Below, piece after piece: positions 25,708-35,845 of a stretch of DNA of 64,000 nt. The stretch comes from an uncultured Ruminococcus sp. GTDB taxonomy: Bacteria > Bacillota > Clostridia > Oscillospirales > Acutalibacteraceae. The notes beneath the pieces were generated by a model. The model did no database searches and had not been told where the DNA came from. It saw only the letters and a list, made by a program, of their open reading frames with translations. Location: contig CAJONB010000002.1 in the NCBI GenBank assembly GCA_905235715.1, positions 2,783-66,782 on the forward strand. The letters run 5' to 3'. The number at the start of each line of letters is the position of its first letter. The stretch's first letter is position 1. The translations under genes were made by a program, and so were the position numbers.

Positions 25708-27465
25708 ATGTTCAAATTACTCTTCAAAAACATGAAGGCAAAAAACTGGGTTTCAGTTATCGCGATTTTTCTGCTGACGCTGGGCGAAGTTTTCTTCATG
25801 ATGCAAATCGTAAGCTACATCAGCTTACTTACCAACGCTGTCCAGCACAGCAGAGAAAACGGCGTAGCCGAGATTTGGTGGTATGGTCTGTATATGGTCA
25901 TTTGCGCTATTCTGATGGCGGCAATCGAAGTCATAATCCGATTTGTAGCCAGCGCGACCGCATCCAGCTGCGTTACCGGTATCAGACAGAAAATGTATGA
26001 GAGGGCAAACCGGTTTGCCATCTCGGACTTTGCTTCTTTTTCTACCGAGTCCTTGATCACCAGAACCACCAACGACATGAATAATGTCCATATTGCGTGG
26101 CTCACATTCTTAAAGACCGCGTTTTTAGCTCCTGTCGTAATGGTGTGGTCTATCATTCTTTTATTGCAATACGCCAGTACATCGCTGACGATCGTCACCG
26201 CTATCTGGTTGGTTCTCCTTATCGTTGCGGTTGTCGTTCTGCTTATGATGCTGACACCGAAGTTCAAGATTGTCCAGAAGCTGACCGACTCTCTGAACGT
26301 TGCTTCCAGAGAGAACCTGACCGGCGTCAGAGTCGTCAGAGCGTTTAACGCCGAATCCTATCAGGAAAACAAGTTTGAAAAGGTCAATACCGATTTCACC
26401 AAGGTACAGATCTTTGCCGGCAGAGTCATGTCCTTCTTTACACCGTTTGTTATGATGGTCATGACGGGACTGACCCTGTCCATCCTGTGGGCAAGCGCAT
26501 TCGTCCTCAACGGCATGGATATGGAAGCTGCTTCCCAGTCTTTCAGCGCGACAAACGCGTTCGTAATGCTCGCGAGCCAGATTATTATGTCCTTCATTCT
26601 GATGGTTACGCTGATCGTTATCTGGCCGAGAGCTTCTGTCAGTGCAAAGCGTATCTACGAGGTCATCACTCACGAGGTCTCTGTTCTGGATCCCGAGAAT
26701 CCCGTTGATTTCAAGAACAAGGGTACAATCGAATTCAAAAACGTCGGCTTTGCCTATCCCGGCTCAGATAAAGAGGCTGTCTCAGATATCAGCTTCAAGG
26801 TTAAACAGGGTGAAACCATCGCGTTTATCGGCGCCACCGGCAGCGGTAAAACGACTATCATCAATATGATTCCGCGTATGGCTGACTGTACACGAGGCGA
26901 AGTACTCGTCGACGGCGTCAACGTCAAGGACGTTCTCCAGAAGGATTTGAGAGACCGCATCGGCTATGCGCCGCAGAGAGGCTTCCTCTTCAAGGGCAAT
27001 ATCAAGGATAATATTGCCTTTAAGGATTCCGAAATGACTCTTATCGACGTAAGATGGGCTGCTGAAATTGCGGACGCTGACGGCTTCGTTATGAAGAAGA
27101 GAAACGGATATGATTCCGAAGTTGCCCAGGGCGGCTCGAACTTCTCAGGCGGTCAGAAGCAGAGACTCTGTATCGCGAGAGCGGTAGCTACGAAGCCTGA
27201 GATTCTGATTTTCGACGACTCCTTCTCGGCGCTTGACTATAAGACCGATAAAACCGTCAGAAGCCGTATTGCGGAACAGCTCCCCGATACCACAAGAGTT
27301 ATCATCGCACAGCGCGTCGGTACTATTATGGACGCAGACCAGATCGTCGTACTGGATAACGGTAAGATGGTCGGTATCGGCAAGCACTATGACCTTGTAA
27401 GAAATTGTCCTGTTTATCAGGAAATTGCATTATCACAGCTTAGTAAGGAGGAGTTAGGATTATGA
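25708..27465 (+). CDS. ABC transporter, permease/ATP-binding half 1
   Basis: 585 residues: six membrane segments (1-310) then an ATPase domain with Walker A GATGSGKTT, signature FSGGQKQRL and Walker B ILIFDDS. The residue after the Walker B Asp is Asp rather than the catalytic Glu, so this half supplies a degenerate ATP site, as in heterodimeric type IV exporters. AGAGGGG precedes the ATG at 25708. The start of the second half overlaps its stop (ATGA). Substrate unknown; likely a drug, lipid or peptide exporter. Confidence 0.93.
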   Translation: MFKLLFKNMKAKNWVSVIAIFLLTLGEVFFMMQIVSYISLLTNAVQHSRENGVAEIWWYGLYMVICAILMAAIEVIIRFVASATASSCVTGIRQKMYERANRFAISDFASFSTESLITRTTNDMNNVHIAWLTFLKTAFLAPVVMVWSIILLLQYASTSLTIVTAIWLVLLIVAVVVLLMMLTPKFKIVQKLTDSLNVASRENLTGVRVVRAFNAESYQENKFEKVNTDFTKVQIFAGRVMSFFTPFVMMVMTGLTLSILWASAFVLNGMDMEAASQSFSATNAFVMLASQIIMSFILMVTLIVIWPRASVSAKRIYEVITHEVSVLDPENPVDFKNKGTIEFKNVGFAYPGSDKEAVSDISFKVKQGETIAFIGATGSGKTTIINMIPRMADCTRGEVLVDGVNVKDVLQKDLRDRIGYAPQRGFLFKGNIKDNIAFKDSEMTLIDVRWAAEIADADGFVMKKRNGYDSEVAQGGSNFSGGQKQRLCIARAVATKPEILIFDDSFSALDYKTDKTVRSRIAEQLPDTTRVIIAQRVGTIMDADQIVVLDNGKMVGIGKHYDLVRNCPVYQEIALSQLSKEELGL

Positions 27466-29249
27466 GTACAAACGTAAATGCTCCTGCTAAAGAAAAAAAC
27501 AAGCTGGGTAGTCTTGTCAAGGCGTTCAAGCCTTATTATGCTCCTTTTATTATCTCGATCATACTGCTGATCACCTCTGTTATCTTCACGATTCTGACCC
27601 CGGGTATGATCCGTAACCTGACCAACGAGATCTCACCGGTCGGTAAAGAGGCTGTCGCCGGTAATTTCGTTATCGACATGGGCAACGTGACCAATTATGC
27701 TTTGACTCTGGTAGCATACATAGGAGTATCGTTCCTTGCGGGCTTTATTTCCGCTTTTATCCTCAATACCATTATCCAGAAATTCTCAAAGGATTTAAGA
27801 AGACAGATCTCTTGCAAAATCAACAAAATGCCGCTCGACTATTTCGATACGACTCAAACCGGTGATATCCTCTCTGTTATCACCAACGATGTCGATATCC
27901 TCAGCACCTCTCTGCAGAACTCCGTAAGTATGCTGGTACAGTCCGGCGTCATGCTGGTCGGCGTATTCGCCGCGATGTTCATTGCCTGCTGGCAGATGGC
28001 GCTCGTCGTCGTAGCCTCGCTCCCCATCATGCTGATTATTATCTCGCTCACCTTCAAGTTCGCGCTGCCGTTGTTTGACAAGAACCAGAAGCTCATGGCT
28101 GAGGTCAATGCTGCCGTTGAAGAAAACTATTCCGGTCAGCTCGTTATCAAGGCTTTCAACGCCGAAGATAAAAAGATTGAGGAATTCAATGAGAAAAACG
28201 ATCAGTTCGGTGCTGTCCTGTACAAGTCTCAGGCTATCGGTACTTTGATTGAACCTGCTATGCAGTTTGTATCCTATTTGACCTATGCTGCGGTTCTGAT
28301 TACCGCGGGTCTGCTCTTCGCGAACGGCACCATCTCCGATATCGGCGTTATCACCGGCTTTATCATCTATGTATCGCTGTTCCAGGAGCCTCTGGCACAA
28401 ATCGGTCAGGCGAGCTCCACCATCCAGCTCGGTAACGCTGCGTGCAACAGAGTATTCACCTTCCTCGAGCAGGAAGAGCTTCCCGATGAGAGCGACAAAA
28501 AACAGCTTCTCGACCACAATCACATTCGCGGCGAGGTCGAATTCAAAGACGTATGCTTCGGCTACGACCCCAAGAAGCTTACCATCACCAACTTCTCCTG
28601 TAAGATCAAGCCCGGTATGAAGGTTGCGATCATCGGCCCCACCGGCGCCGGTAAGACCACACTGGTCAACCTGCTGATGCGCTTCTACGAAATCACCAGC
28701 GGCGATATCTTGGTTGACGGTGTATCTATCAAGGATATGTCAAGTCAGGAGCTTCGCGATATCTTCGGCATGATTCTGCAGGAAACATGGGTCATCAACG
28801 GTACTCTGAGAGAGAACATCGTTTACAACCTGAAGAATGTTGACGAAAACAGACTTAAGGAGATCCTTGAAGAGACCAACCTGAGCCACTATGTATCCAC
28901 CCTGCCGCAGGGAATTGATACCGAGATTCAGAAAGAGAGCGCGCTATCCGCAGGTCAGAAACAGCTTGTCACTATCGCAAGAGCCATGACCGAAAACGCT
29001 CCCATGCTGATCCTTGACGAAGCGACCAGTAACGTTGATACCAGAACAGAGATTCTGATTCAGAAGGCGATGGATTCGCTGACAAGCGGCAGAACGAGCT
29101 TTGTCATCGCGCACAGACTTTCTACCATCAAGAACGCCGATCTGATCATTGTTATGAAGGACGGCAACATCGTAGAAACCGGTAACCACGACTCCCTGAT
29201 GGAGCTCGGCGGACTTTACAGCGAAATCTACAATTCCCAGTTCAACTGA
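27462..29249 (+). CDS. ABC transporter, permease/ATP-binding half 2
   Basis: 595 residues, same architecture. Walker A is GPTGAGKTT, signature LSAGQKQLV and Walker B MLILDEATSNVD with the normal catalytic Glu; the H-loop is AHRLSTI. It pairs with the preceding gene to form a heterodimer with one active and one degenerate ATP site. Translationally coupled to half 1 by a 4-base overlap and followed by a terminator. Confidence 0.94.
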   Translation: MSTNVNAPAKEKNKLGSLVKAFKPYYAPFIISIILLITSVIFTILTPGMIRNLTNEISPVGKEAVAGNFVIDMGNVTNYALTLVAYIGVSFLAGFISAFILNTIIQKFSKDLRRQISCKINKMPLDYFDTTQTGDILSVITNDVDILSTSLQNSVSMLVQSGVMLVGVFAAMFIACWQMALVVVASLPIMLIIISLTFKFALPLFDKNQKLMAEVNAAVEENYSGQLVIKAFNAEDKKIEEFNEKNDQFGAVLYKSQAIGTLIEPAMQFVSYLTYAAVLITAGLLFANGTISDIGVITGFIIYVSLFQEPLAQIGQASSTIQLGNAACNRVFTFLEQEELPDESDKKQLLDHNHIRGEVEFKDVCFGYDPKKLTITNFSCKIKPGMKVAIIGPTGAGKTTLVNLLMRFYEITSGDILVDGVSIKDMSSQELRDIFGMILQETWVINGTLRENIVYNLKNVDENRLKEILEETNLSHYVSTLPQGIDTEIQKESALSAGQKQLVTIARAMTENAPMLILDEATSNVDTRTEILIQKAMDSLTSGRTSFVIAHRLSTIKNADLIIVMKDGNIVETGNHDSLMELGGLYSEIYNSQFN

Positions 29250-29284
29250 TATCAGGCATCTGCCATAAGTATTTCTAAGACTGA

Positions 29285-29316
29285 CACCACCGCTTACTTT
29301 CAAGCGGTGGTGTTTT
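29285..29316 (+). terminator. Terminator after the ABC exporter
   Basis: CACCACCGCTT-ACTTTC-AAGCGGTGGTG followed by TTTT. Confidence 0.85.
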
Positions 29317-29663
29317 ACGGTTTGCAAAGTATATTATTTTATTCGGTTTTGGAACTCCCAAAAGGCAGAAAACGCCAGCATACTTTTCTCATCTTCTTTT
29401 TTCCTTTTTCTGTGGAACGCGCCGGAATCTTGCCGGGTCAAAACAATACAGACAAATAGTATTTCAGCCACCGCGGTTAGTTTCTACGGTGGCTATTTCT
29501 ATATCATTTGACGCTTCCTCAGTATTTCTGCAAAAGCTGTTTTGCATTATATAAGTTTTCGGGTTTTCTGAAATAATACAGCGCAAAATATGGAAATCCG
29601 CTATGATTTATGTTAAGATGTGACTATAAGAACGTATGACTGTGTTCAAAGGGAGATAGATCA
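29317..29663. other. Spacer before the HAD/FGGY pair
   Basis: No gene seen. Contains a second hairpin AGCCACCG...CGGTGGCT (29466-29494) followed by ATTTCT. The stem sequence recurs in the 13693-13726 hairpin. Confidence 0.4.
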
Positions 29664-30299
29664 ATGAATGTTTATGATTTTGACGGAACTATTTATTATA
29701 CCGATTGCACGATTGATTTTGGAATCCGGTGTATGTTCCGCCATCCAAAGCTGTTGTTTACATATTTTCCAAAAGCTATAAAGTATCTGATTCAATACAA
29801 AAAAGGGAAGGTTCCCAACTACCTGATGCAGCGCAAGGTTTTCAGCTACCTGACGATGATTGATGATTTTGACGTACAGATTGAACGGTACTGGGACAAG
29901 TATGAAAAGAAAATATCGGCGTGGTATCTTGCGCAGAAAAAGCCCGACGACCTGATTATCAGCGCTTCGCCGCTGTGTATTATCGAACCTATTGCTAAGC
30001 GGCTGGGTGTGCGCTGTATCGCGACGGAATTTGACCGTGAGTTCGGTGTTTTTACTAATAACCTGATGTACGCAAAGGAAAAATCAAAGTATATCATTGA
30101 CCACGGTTTTCCGAAAATTGATAACTTTTACTCTGATTCGCTTGCCGATACTCCGCTCGCATTATGTGCCGAAAAAGCCTATCTTGTAACAAATCACGCT
30201 ACAACGCTGACAGACTGGCCTGTTCTTGACGAGGAAACAAAGAAAAAGGTGAAAAAGAAAGTAAACACCGGTTGGAAAGTTCATCTCAGGGAGGAATAA
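29664..30299 (+). CDS. HAD-superfamily (IB-like) phosphatase
   Basis: 211 residues. Motif I is DFDGT (residues 5-9) near the N-terminus, motif II the SASP near 95, and motif III/IV YSDSLADTPLA near 155. The helical cap between motifs I and II fits subclass IB phosphatases that act on phosphorylated small molecules or lipids. GGGAG precedes the ATG. The gene ends 3 bases before the FGGY kinase gene, so the two form an operon, pairing a kinase with a phosphatase. Confidence 0.85.
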   Translation: MNVYDFDGTIYYTDCTIDFGIRCMFRHPKLLFTYFPKAIKYLIQYKKGKVPNYLMQRKVFSYLTMIDDFDVQIERYWDKYEKKISAWYLAQKKPDDLIISASPLCIIEPIAKRLGVRCIATEFDREFGVFTNNLMYAKEKSKYIIDHGFPKIDNFYSDSLADTPLALCAEKAYLVTNHATTLTDWPVLDEETKKKVKKKVNTGWKVHLREE

Positions 30300-30302
30300 A
30301 CC

Positions 30303-31895
30303 ATGTATGTCATTATATATGATTTTGGCACCGGCAGCTTAAAGGCCTGCCTGTTTGATATTGACTCTGAAATCCGAATTATTGCCAACGCTTCGGCGCC
30401 CTATAATCTGTATATCCTTGAAAACGGCGGCGCCGAACAGGACACTGAGGAATGGTGGCAGGCGGTGTGTCAAACGACAAAGGAGCTGTTTGAACAGACA
30501 GATGTGAATCCTTCGGAGGTATCGGGGCTGGCTTTCTGCGCGCAGATGCAGGGCGTTGTGCTGGTGGATGAAAACGGAAAAGCGCTTAGACGTCCGATGA
30601 GCTATATGGATCAGCGCGGAGTTAAAGAGTTTAAGGCTTGTATGGGAAAGGGACTAATTAAGGTGTCCGGCTGCAGTCTGTATAAGCTGCTTAGAAACCT
30701 GCGCGTCAATTATGCAGGCTCAACAAGCGTCAAGGACCCTGTCTGGAAATACAAGTGGGTTGAAAATAATGAACCGGAGGTTTTTTCGAAGGTCTATAAA
30801 TGGCTTGACGTAAACGACTATCTTGTATCGCGCTGTACCGGTAAAATCATCCGGACGGCGGACTCGGCTTTTTCTACCATTCTATATGACACGCGCAAGG
30901 GCAAGGAAGGCTGGAACAAAGGACTTGTCAAGATGTACAAAGTGAATCCTGAGCATCTGGCGCCGATTATCAACTGTACGGATATGGTCGGCGGACTGAC
31001 GGAAAAGGCTGCAAGCGACCTCGGTCTGAAAGCAGGTACTCCTGTTTTCGGAGGGGGCGGAGACATCACCTTTGTCAATATCGGCGCAGGCTGCACCAAA
31101 CCGGGAGATACACACATTTATATCGGCACATCCGGCTGGGTATCGACGTATCTGGACTATCAGACGTTTGATATTAACGCAATGATAACCGGAGTTCTGT
31201 CGGCAAAGTACGGATACTTTAATTATTTCGCCGAGCTGGAAACAGCCGGAAAGTGCTTTGATTGGGTAATGAACCATCTTGCTCTGGATGAGATAGATAT
31301 ATATATCAAAAAGTCGAAGGTAACAGATAGCGTGGAGAGCAAATTCAAAAGCCTTTACGACTACCTTTCAGCTGAGGTCAGCAAGGTTCCCGCAGGCGCG
31401 AACGGCGTCCTTTTCACGCCGTGGCTTCACGGCAACCGCTGCCCGTTTGAGGATTCCAAAGCAGCGGGTATGTTTTTTAATATAAAGCTTGAAACAGGCA
31501 AGCGGGAACTGATTCGCGCGGTTCTTGAGGGCATCTGCTATCATTTGCGATGGCTGCTTGAATGTGAGGCAAAAAAGGTAAAAACCTCTGATACGATACG
31601 TTTTGTCGGGGGCGGCGCCCTATCGCCCGTTACCTGCCAAATGCTGGCGGATATTACCTGCCGCACGATTGAAACCGTCAACAACTCTCAGGAAGTCGGC
31701 GCTATCGGCACCGCTCTGGTTGTTGCGGCAGGTATCAATAATATGGATGTGCTGGAGCTCTCACAACAGCTCATAAAGCCGAACCACACCTATTTCCCCA
31801 ACCCCAAAAATAAAGAAGTCTATGAACGTAATTACAGCGTTTTCAAAAAGCTATACAAGTCCAACGCCTCTCACTTTAAGAACTTGAACGCCTGA
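30303..31895 (+). CDS. FGGY-family carbohydrate kinase (xylulokinase-like)
   Basis: 530 residues. FGGY fold with the N-terminal phosphate-binding loop YDFGTGSLKACLFD, a central GGGGDITFVNIGAG and IYIGTSGW, the FGGY-C signature region FVGGGALSPVTCQMLADI, and QEVGAIGTALVVAAG. These kinases phosphorylate pentoses, polyols or related sugars. The closest general type is xylulokinase, but substrate cannot be fixed. GGAGG precedes the ATG; co-transcribed with the HAD gene. Confidence 0.88.
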   Translation: MYVIIYDFGTGSLKACLFDIDSEIRIIANASAPYNLYILENGGAEQDTEEWWQAVCQTTKELFEQTDVNPSEVSGLAFCAQMQGVVLVDENGKALRRPMSYMDQRGVKEFKACMGKGLIKVSGCSLYKLLRNLRVNYAGSTSVKDPVWKYKWVENNEPEVFSKVYKWLDVNDYLVSRCTGKIIRTADSAFSTILYDTRKGKEGWNKGLVKMYKVNPEHLAPIINCTDMVGGLTEKAASDLGLKAGTPVFGGGGDITFVNIGAGCTKPGDTHIYIGTSGWVSTYLDYQTFDINAMITGVLSAKYGYFNYFAELETAGKCFDWVMNHLALDEIDIYIKKSKVTDSVESKFKSLYDYLSAEVSKVPAGANGVLFTPWLHGNRCPFEDSKAAGMFFNIKLETGKRELIRAVLEGICYHLRWLLECEAKKVKTSDTIRFVGGGALSPVTCQMLADITCRTIETVNNSQEVGAIGTALVVAAGINNMDVLELSQQLIKPNHTYFPNPKNKEVYERNYSVFKKLYKSNASHFKNLNA

Positions 31896-31959
31896 ACTGA
31901 GTTTGCCGCAAGCTGCCGAACCATGCATAAAAATTATTACAGAACAGGATGGAAAGGTA

Positions 31960-31989
31960 TTGCTATACGGATAAGAGATATGGTATAAT
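31960..31989 (+). promoter_or_regulatory. Promoter before the FN3 gene
   Basis: TTGCTA (31960-31965) and TATAAT (31984-31989), 18-base spacing, with AGAGGA before the ATG at 32062. Confidence 0.65.
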
Positions 31990-32061
31990 ATATATAACAT
32001 TATCGGTCAAAGTCGAAGTCGGATCAGCAAAGCCCTTTGTGTTTGAAAAGAGGAAAATGAT

Positions 32062-34607
32062 ATGAAACAGGGAAAAAAAGCCTTATCGGTTGTCTTTGCG
32101 ACCGTTTTAATTCTGGTGACAGTGGTTATCGCGGCAGGCTCTGCCTCCGCGGTCACCTATACGCTTGATTCGCCGACCATTGAATCGTTGGAGAATGTTA
32201 CTGACGGTGTGATGATTCGTTGGAAGGCGGTGGACGGCGCAGAAAACTATGCCGTTTACAGCCGCACAGGCAACGGTTCATGGGCGTCAAAGGGAAAGAC
32301 GCAGAACAATTACTTTGTCGATACCGCGGTCAACGGCGGAAAAACCTATGAATACAAGGTGAGATGTGTCAGCGACAGCGGCATATTTCTCAGTCCAAAC
32401 ACGGAGCAAACGCCTTCTGTCACCTATATCGCCGCTCCTTCGGTGACATCTCTCAGCAACGCTCTCGACGGAATTACCGTCAAGTTTACGCTGAGAACCG
32501 GTGCGACCGATTATCTCATTTATCGTCGCGACGCGTCACAGGCGGAGAGGTTTGTCGGAGTTGCCGAAAGCAGCAGCTTTACGGATACCACCGTCCGAAG
32601 CGGCGTAGCATACTCCTATGCCGTCAAGGCAGTCAGCGCGTCGAACGCCGCGGGAAGCGCATTATCCGCGTATTCCGACGGCAAAAAGTTTCTTTCGGCC
32701 CCGACGGTTACCAACAGGGTGAACAAAGCAGCGGGAGTCAGTATCGGCTGGGATGCGGTACCCGGTGCGGAATATTACTGCGTCCTGCGCAAAACCGAGA
32801 CCGGTTCATGGACGCGCAAGGCTGTCACCACCGATACGTCCTACCTTGATACGGCGGTCACGGGCGGCAAACGTTATCAATATAAGGTGCGCTGCTCCAC
32901 CTCGAGCGGCAACACTTATCTGAGCGCAAATCCGACGGATTATTCCGACGGGACGTTTCTCACAACACCCAAGGTCAGTTCGCTTACCAACACCGACGAG
33001 GGAGTACAGGTGAAATGGAATAAGGTCAGCGCCGCAGATGAATATGTGATTTACAGGAGGCTGTCCACCAAAACCACGTGGGTACAGAAGGCAACGCTGT
33101 CTGCAGAGCAGAACACATGGCTCGATACCAATACGTTCAACGGCTCGACCTATATCTATTCAGTCAGGGCGGTCAGTAATACGGGCAATCAAAGCTCGCG
33201 CTATACCGGCGGACTGTCAATCATGTTTTTGAAATCCCCTGAAATAAAAACAATCTCCAACCTTTCCACCGGCGTTAAAATGACATGGAACAGCGTTAAG
33301 GGCGCACAGGCACATGTGAGTTCTATGACTACCGCGCCTGTTCCGGCACGCACGGCTATACTTCGACGGGCATTCCCGGCTTTGTCAAGGCGATGGAGCT
33401 TATCCATGGCGATTACGGTTCTGTCAGCCTGAAGGATTTGATTGAGCCGGCGGAATATTATGCGGAAAACGGCTTTATCATCAACGGAACGCTCGCCTAT
33501 CGCATCGAGGCCGGCGGAGATATGCTGTCATCCTACAGCGCGCTCACGGATAATAACGGTAATCTGCTGACCGAAGGCGCGACCCTCGTTCAGCCGGAGC
33601 TTGCTGCGACGCTTCGCACGATTCAGTCCGAGGGCGCAAAGGCGTTCTACAGTGGCTCCATTGCACAGGATATTGCCGCGCAGACCGATCTTAGCTTGGA
33701 TGACCTTGCATCGTATCATGTAAATAAGCGTACGGCGCTGCAAGGCTCTTTTAACGGTTATACTGTTTACGGAGCGGGTGTTCCGCTGTCGGGCGTCGTG
33801 CTGATACAAATGCTCGAGATGGCGGAAAAGCTCAATATTGCCGACCCGAAGAAGGATTCTCAAGCCTACCTTTCCGACCTGAAAAAATTGACGGAGGCAG
33901 CTTACTCCGACCGATATTATACCGTGACCGACCCGGATTTTTATGAGGATGGAACGGATGTATCTGCCTATGAGCAGAATCTGATTTCGGAGGAATATAT
34001 CAATTATCTGCTCAGAGATACGTCGACGGACGTACAAAACTATGATAAGGAAAGCCCCGAAACCACAAGCTTTTCTGTCGTGGATTCCAACGGACTGGTT
34101 GTGTGCGCCACCAACACGCTCTCGTCGTTCTGGGGCTGTCAGCAGATGGTCGATGGATTCTTCCTCAATAACACTAACACCAATTTTTCTTCCAACGGCG
34201 TCAACCGTTATGAAGCGGGTAAGCGCAGCCGTACCTTTACGGCTCCGACAATTATCACCGGTCCCGACGATTATGTTGTCGCGCTCGGTACACCCGGCGG
34301 CAACAATATCCCCAGCATACTGTTCAACACGATTGTAGATGTTATCCGCTTTAAGGAGGATCCGCAGGAGGAGGTTACCAAGAGCCGCATTATGTACCGC
34401 GACGGATATCTGACGGTTGAGGTTGATGAAAGTGGCGGCACATGGCTCGACTTATCGCAGATTTCCGAGCCGGTTATCTGGCGCGATTCAGGTTACTGGT
34501 GGGGCAGCGTTGCTTTGGCAGGCTACTCCGATACCGAGGGCGCCTTTGCGGCGTATGACTACCGCAGAGGGGCGACAAAGGCAGGGGTGTATAATCCCGA
34601 TAATTGA
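32062..34607 (+). pseudogene. FN3-repeat secreted protein fused out of frame to a gamma-glutamyltransferase remnant
   Basis: The first frame (32062 to about 33305) encodes a signal peptide (1-29) and four to five fibronectin type III-like repeats of about 85 residues, each with the W/Y pattern VKWNKVSAADEYVIYRR. The last repeat is cut mid-domain at NSVKGAQ. From about 33306 the other frame continues as TGTCEFYDYRACSG, then TGIPGFVKAMELIHGDYGS and the rest of a gamma-glutamyltranspeptidase. Its catalytic threonine region ETTSFSVVDSNGLVVCATNT and LGTPGGNNIPSILFN are present, down to 34607. The N-terminal third of the GGT is missing. A deletion joining two neighbouring genes explains this best. 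Confidence 0.8.
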
Positions 34608-34789
34608 CGGGCTGGATACGTTCAGGCATCTGCTTTCGGTGTTTGATATAGAAACGGATTGACAAATCGGGATTTGTAGAGTTATTCACGTATGAACATA
34701 GTGATAAAAAAGACGGAAGATGCAAACCTATAGCTGCAGCACGCTGATTGTGTAAGACAAATCCAATCTTTTGAACTCTTTCACGGAGC

Positions 34790-35025
34790 ATCTTTACGAT
34801 TTGAAGCCATTCCAGCAGATAGTCGGCGTACAGCATATCCGATCGCAACCCGTCCACGTGGACGGGCGGCTCGAACTCGTTGCGAATCTTTACCGGCATG
34901 GTTTCCGCCCACCTCTTGTTGCCCTTTTCGGGAAGCCCGGTGGCAACGTATTTCACGTGCCGCTTGCCACGGCTATCGTTGTAGCTGAGGACGGCGTAGT
35001 AATATCCTTCATCAAAAAAGATATT
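34790..35025 (-). pseudogene. Tyrosine-recombinase integrase, N-terminal remnant
   Basis: On the minus strand: FFDEGYYYAVLSYNDSRGKR, then VATGLPEKGNKRWAE, EFEPP and MLYADYLLEWLQIVK. This is the arm-binding and SAM-like N-terminus of integrative-element integrases. Homology ends after LQIVK; the catalytic domain is absent. Confidence 0.75.
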
Positions 35026-35106
35026 AGCTTACGGCTGCGACACACAGCTCTTATACTAATTTCTAATAAAAAGCTTTAAAAAGATATTAGTGGAAAATTT
35101 CACAGA

Positions 35107-35148
35107 ACGAGGCGGAGGACGCAGGCAGGCAGGCGTCCTTCGCCTCGT
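35107..35148. terminator. Long hairpin
   Basis: ACGAGGCGGAGGACGC pairs with GCGTCCTTCGCCTCGT across an AGGCAGGCAG loop. No gene ends close by; possibly left over from a lost gene. Confidence 0.55.
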
Positions 35149-35282
35149 CTTGCAAAATCATCCTCGTTAATCTAAGTCCACTTTTTAATTGAGATTAGTA
35201 TAAAAGTAGACACAATCCAATCTCTTGAAGTAATGGATTTGATAACATCAGCAGATAGTGACCGGAGTAATCTTTTAATGGG

Positions 35283-35412
35283 ACTGTGAAAAAACGTAGT
35301 CATTGCGGGGCTCCTCCTCTCCCCCGACACGCGAGGTCAAGGCGTACCTACAGGATACGCCTACCGAGCACGGCGAGCGACGACAATGGGTCGTCGTTTT
35401 TTCACAGTCTCA
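35283..35412. mobile_element. Inverted-repeat element of about 130 bp
   Basis: Ends are the perfect inverted repeat GACTGTGAAAAAACG / CGTTTTTTCACAGTC; the inner flanks also partly pair. Interior (GCGGGGCTCC...GGCGAGCGAC) is GC-rich and non-coding. Looks like a MITE or similar dispersed element. Confidence 0.55.
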
Positions 35413-35556
35413 TTTTGTTGCAACTTTTTCCAACTCTCCCAGACCTGTATTTTTCTGAATAGAGAACAAAAATCAGAATAGATTTTGCAAATAATGGTAT
35501 TGTATTTTCTACCAAATGTGATAATATTATATTAATCAAATTAGGGGGATAACGTT

Positions 35557-35757
35557 ATGGATAATAATCATTTTGATTGGATTGCTTTTTATGAGGAATT
35601 TGCAAAAAAACTTCTTGAATATAAGGTAATAGAGCAGAATTGATTCAAAAAATTTAAAGTGTTTATGAAATTGCCGGTATAAAAATGCCTACAATGGAAA
35701 GAAGCTTAGACATCAGTACAGATTTAATTGATATTGATCCGTTTACTGTTTTCGGAA
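35557..35757 (+). pseudogene. McrB-like restriction subunit, N-terminal remnant
   Basis: Begins MDNNHFDWIAFYEEFAKKLL after AGGGGG, then needs frame changes to read NNRAELIQKIKSVYEIAGIK and IDPFTVFG. That string is typical of the N-terminus of McrB-type AAA+ restriction proteins in Clostridia. Homology stops at VFG and the ATPase is missing. Confidence 0.6.
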
Positions 35758-35845
35758 TGGACAGTATCGCCTGTGAGTACGGTAAAAATATACCGAAAAT
35801 TAAAATAGAGTTTTGAGAAAAGCAAGAAAATATACGGAGGAAAAA

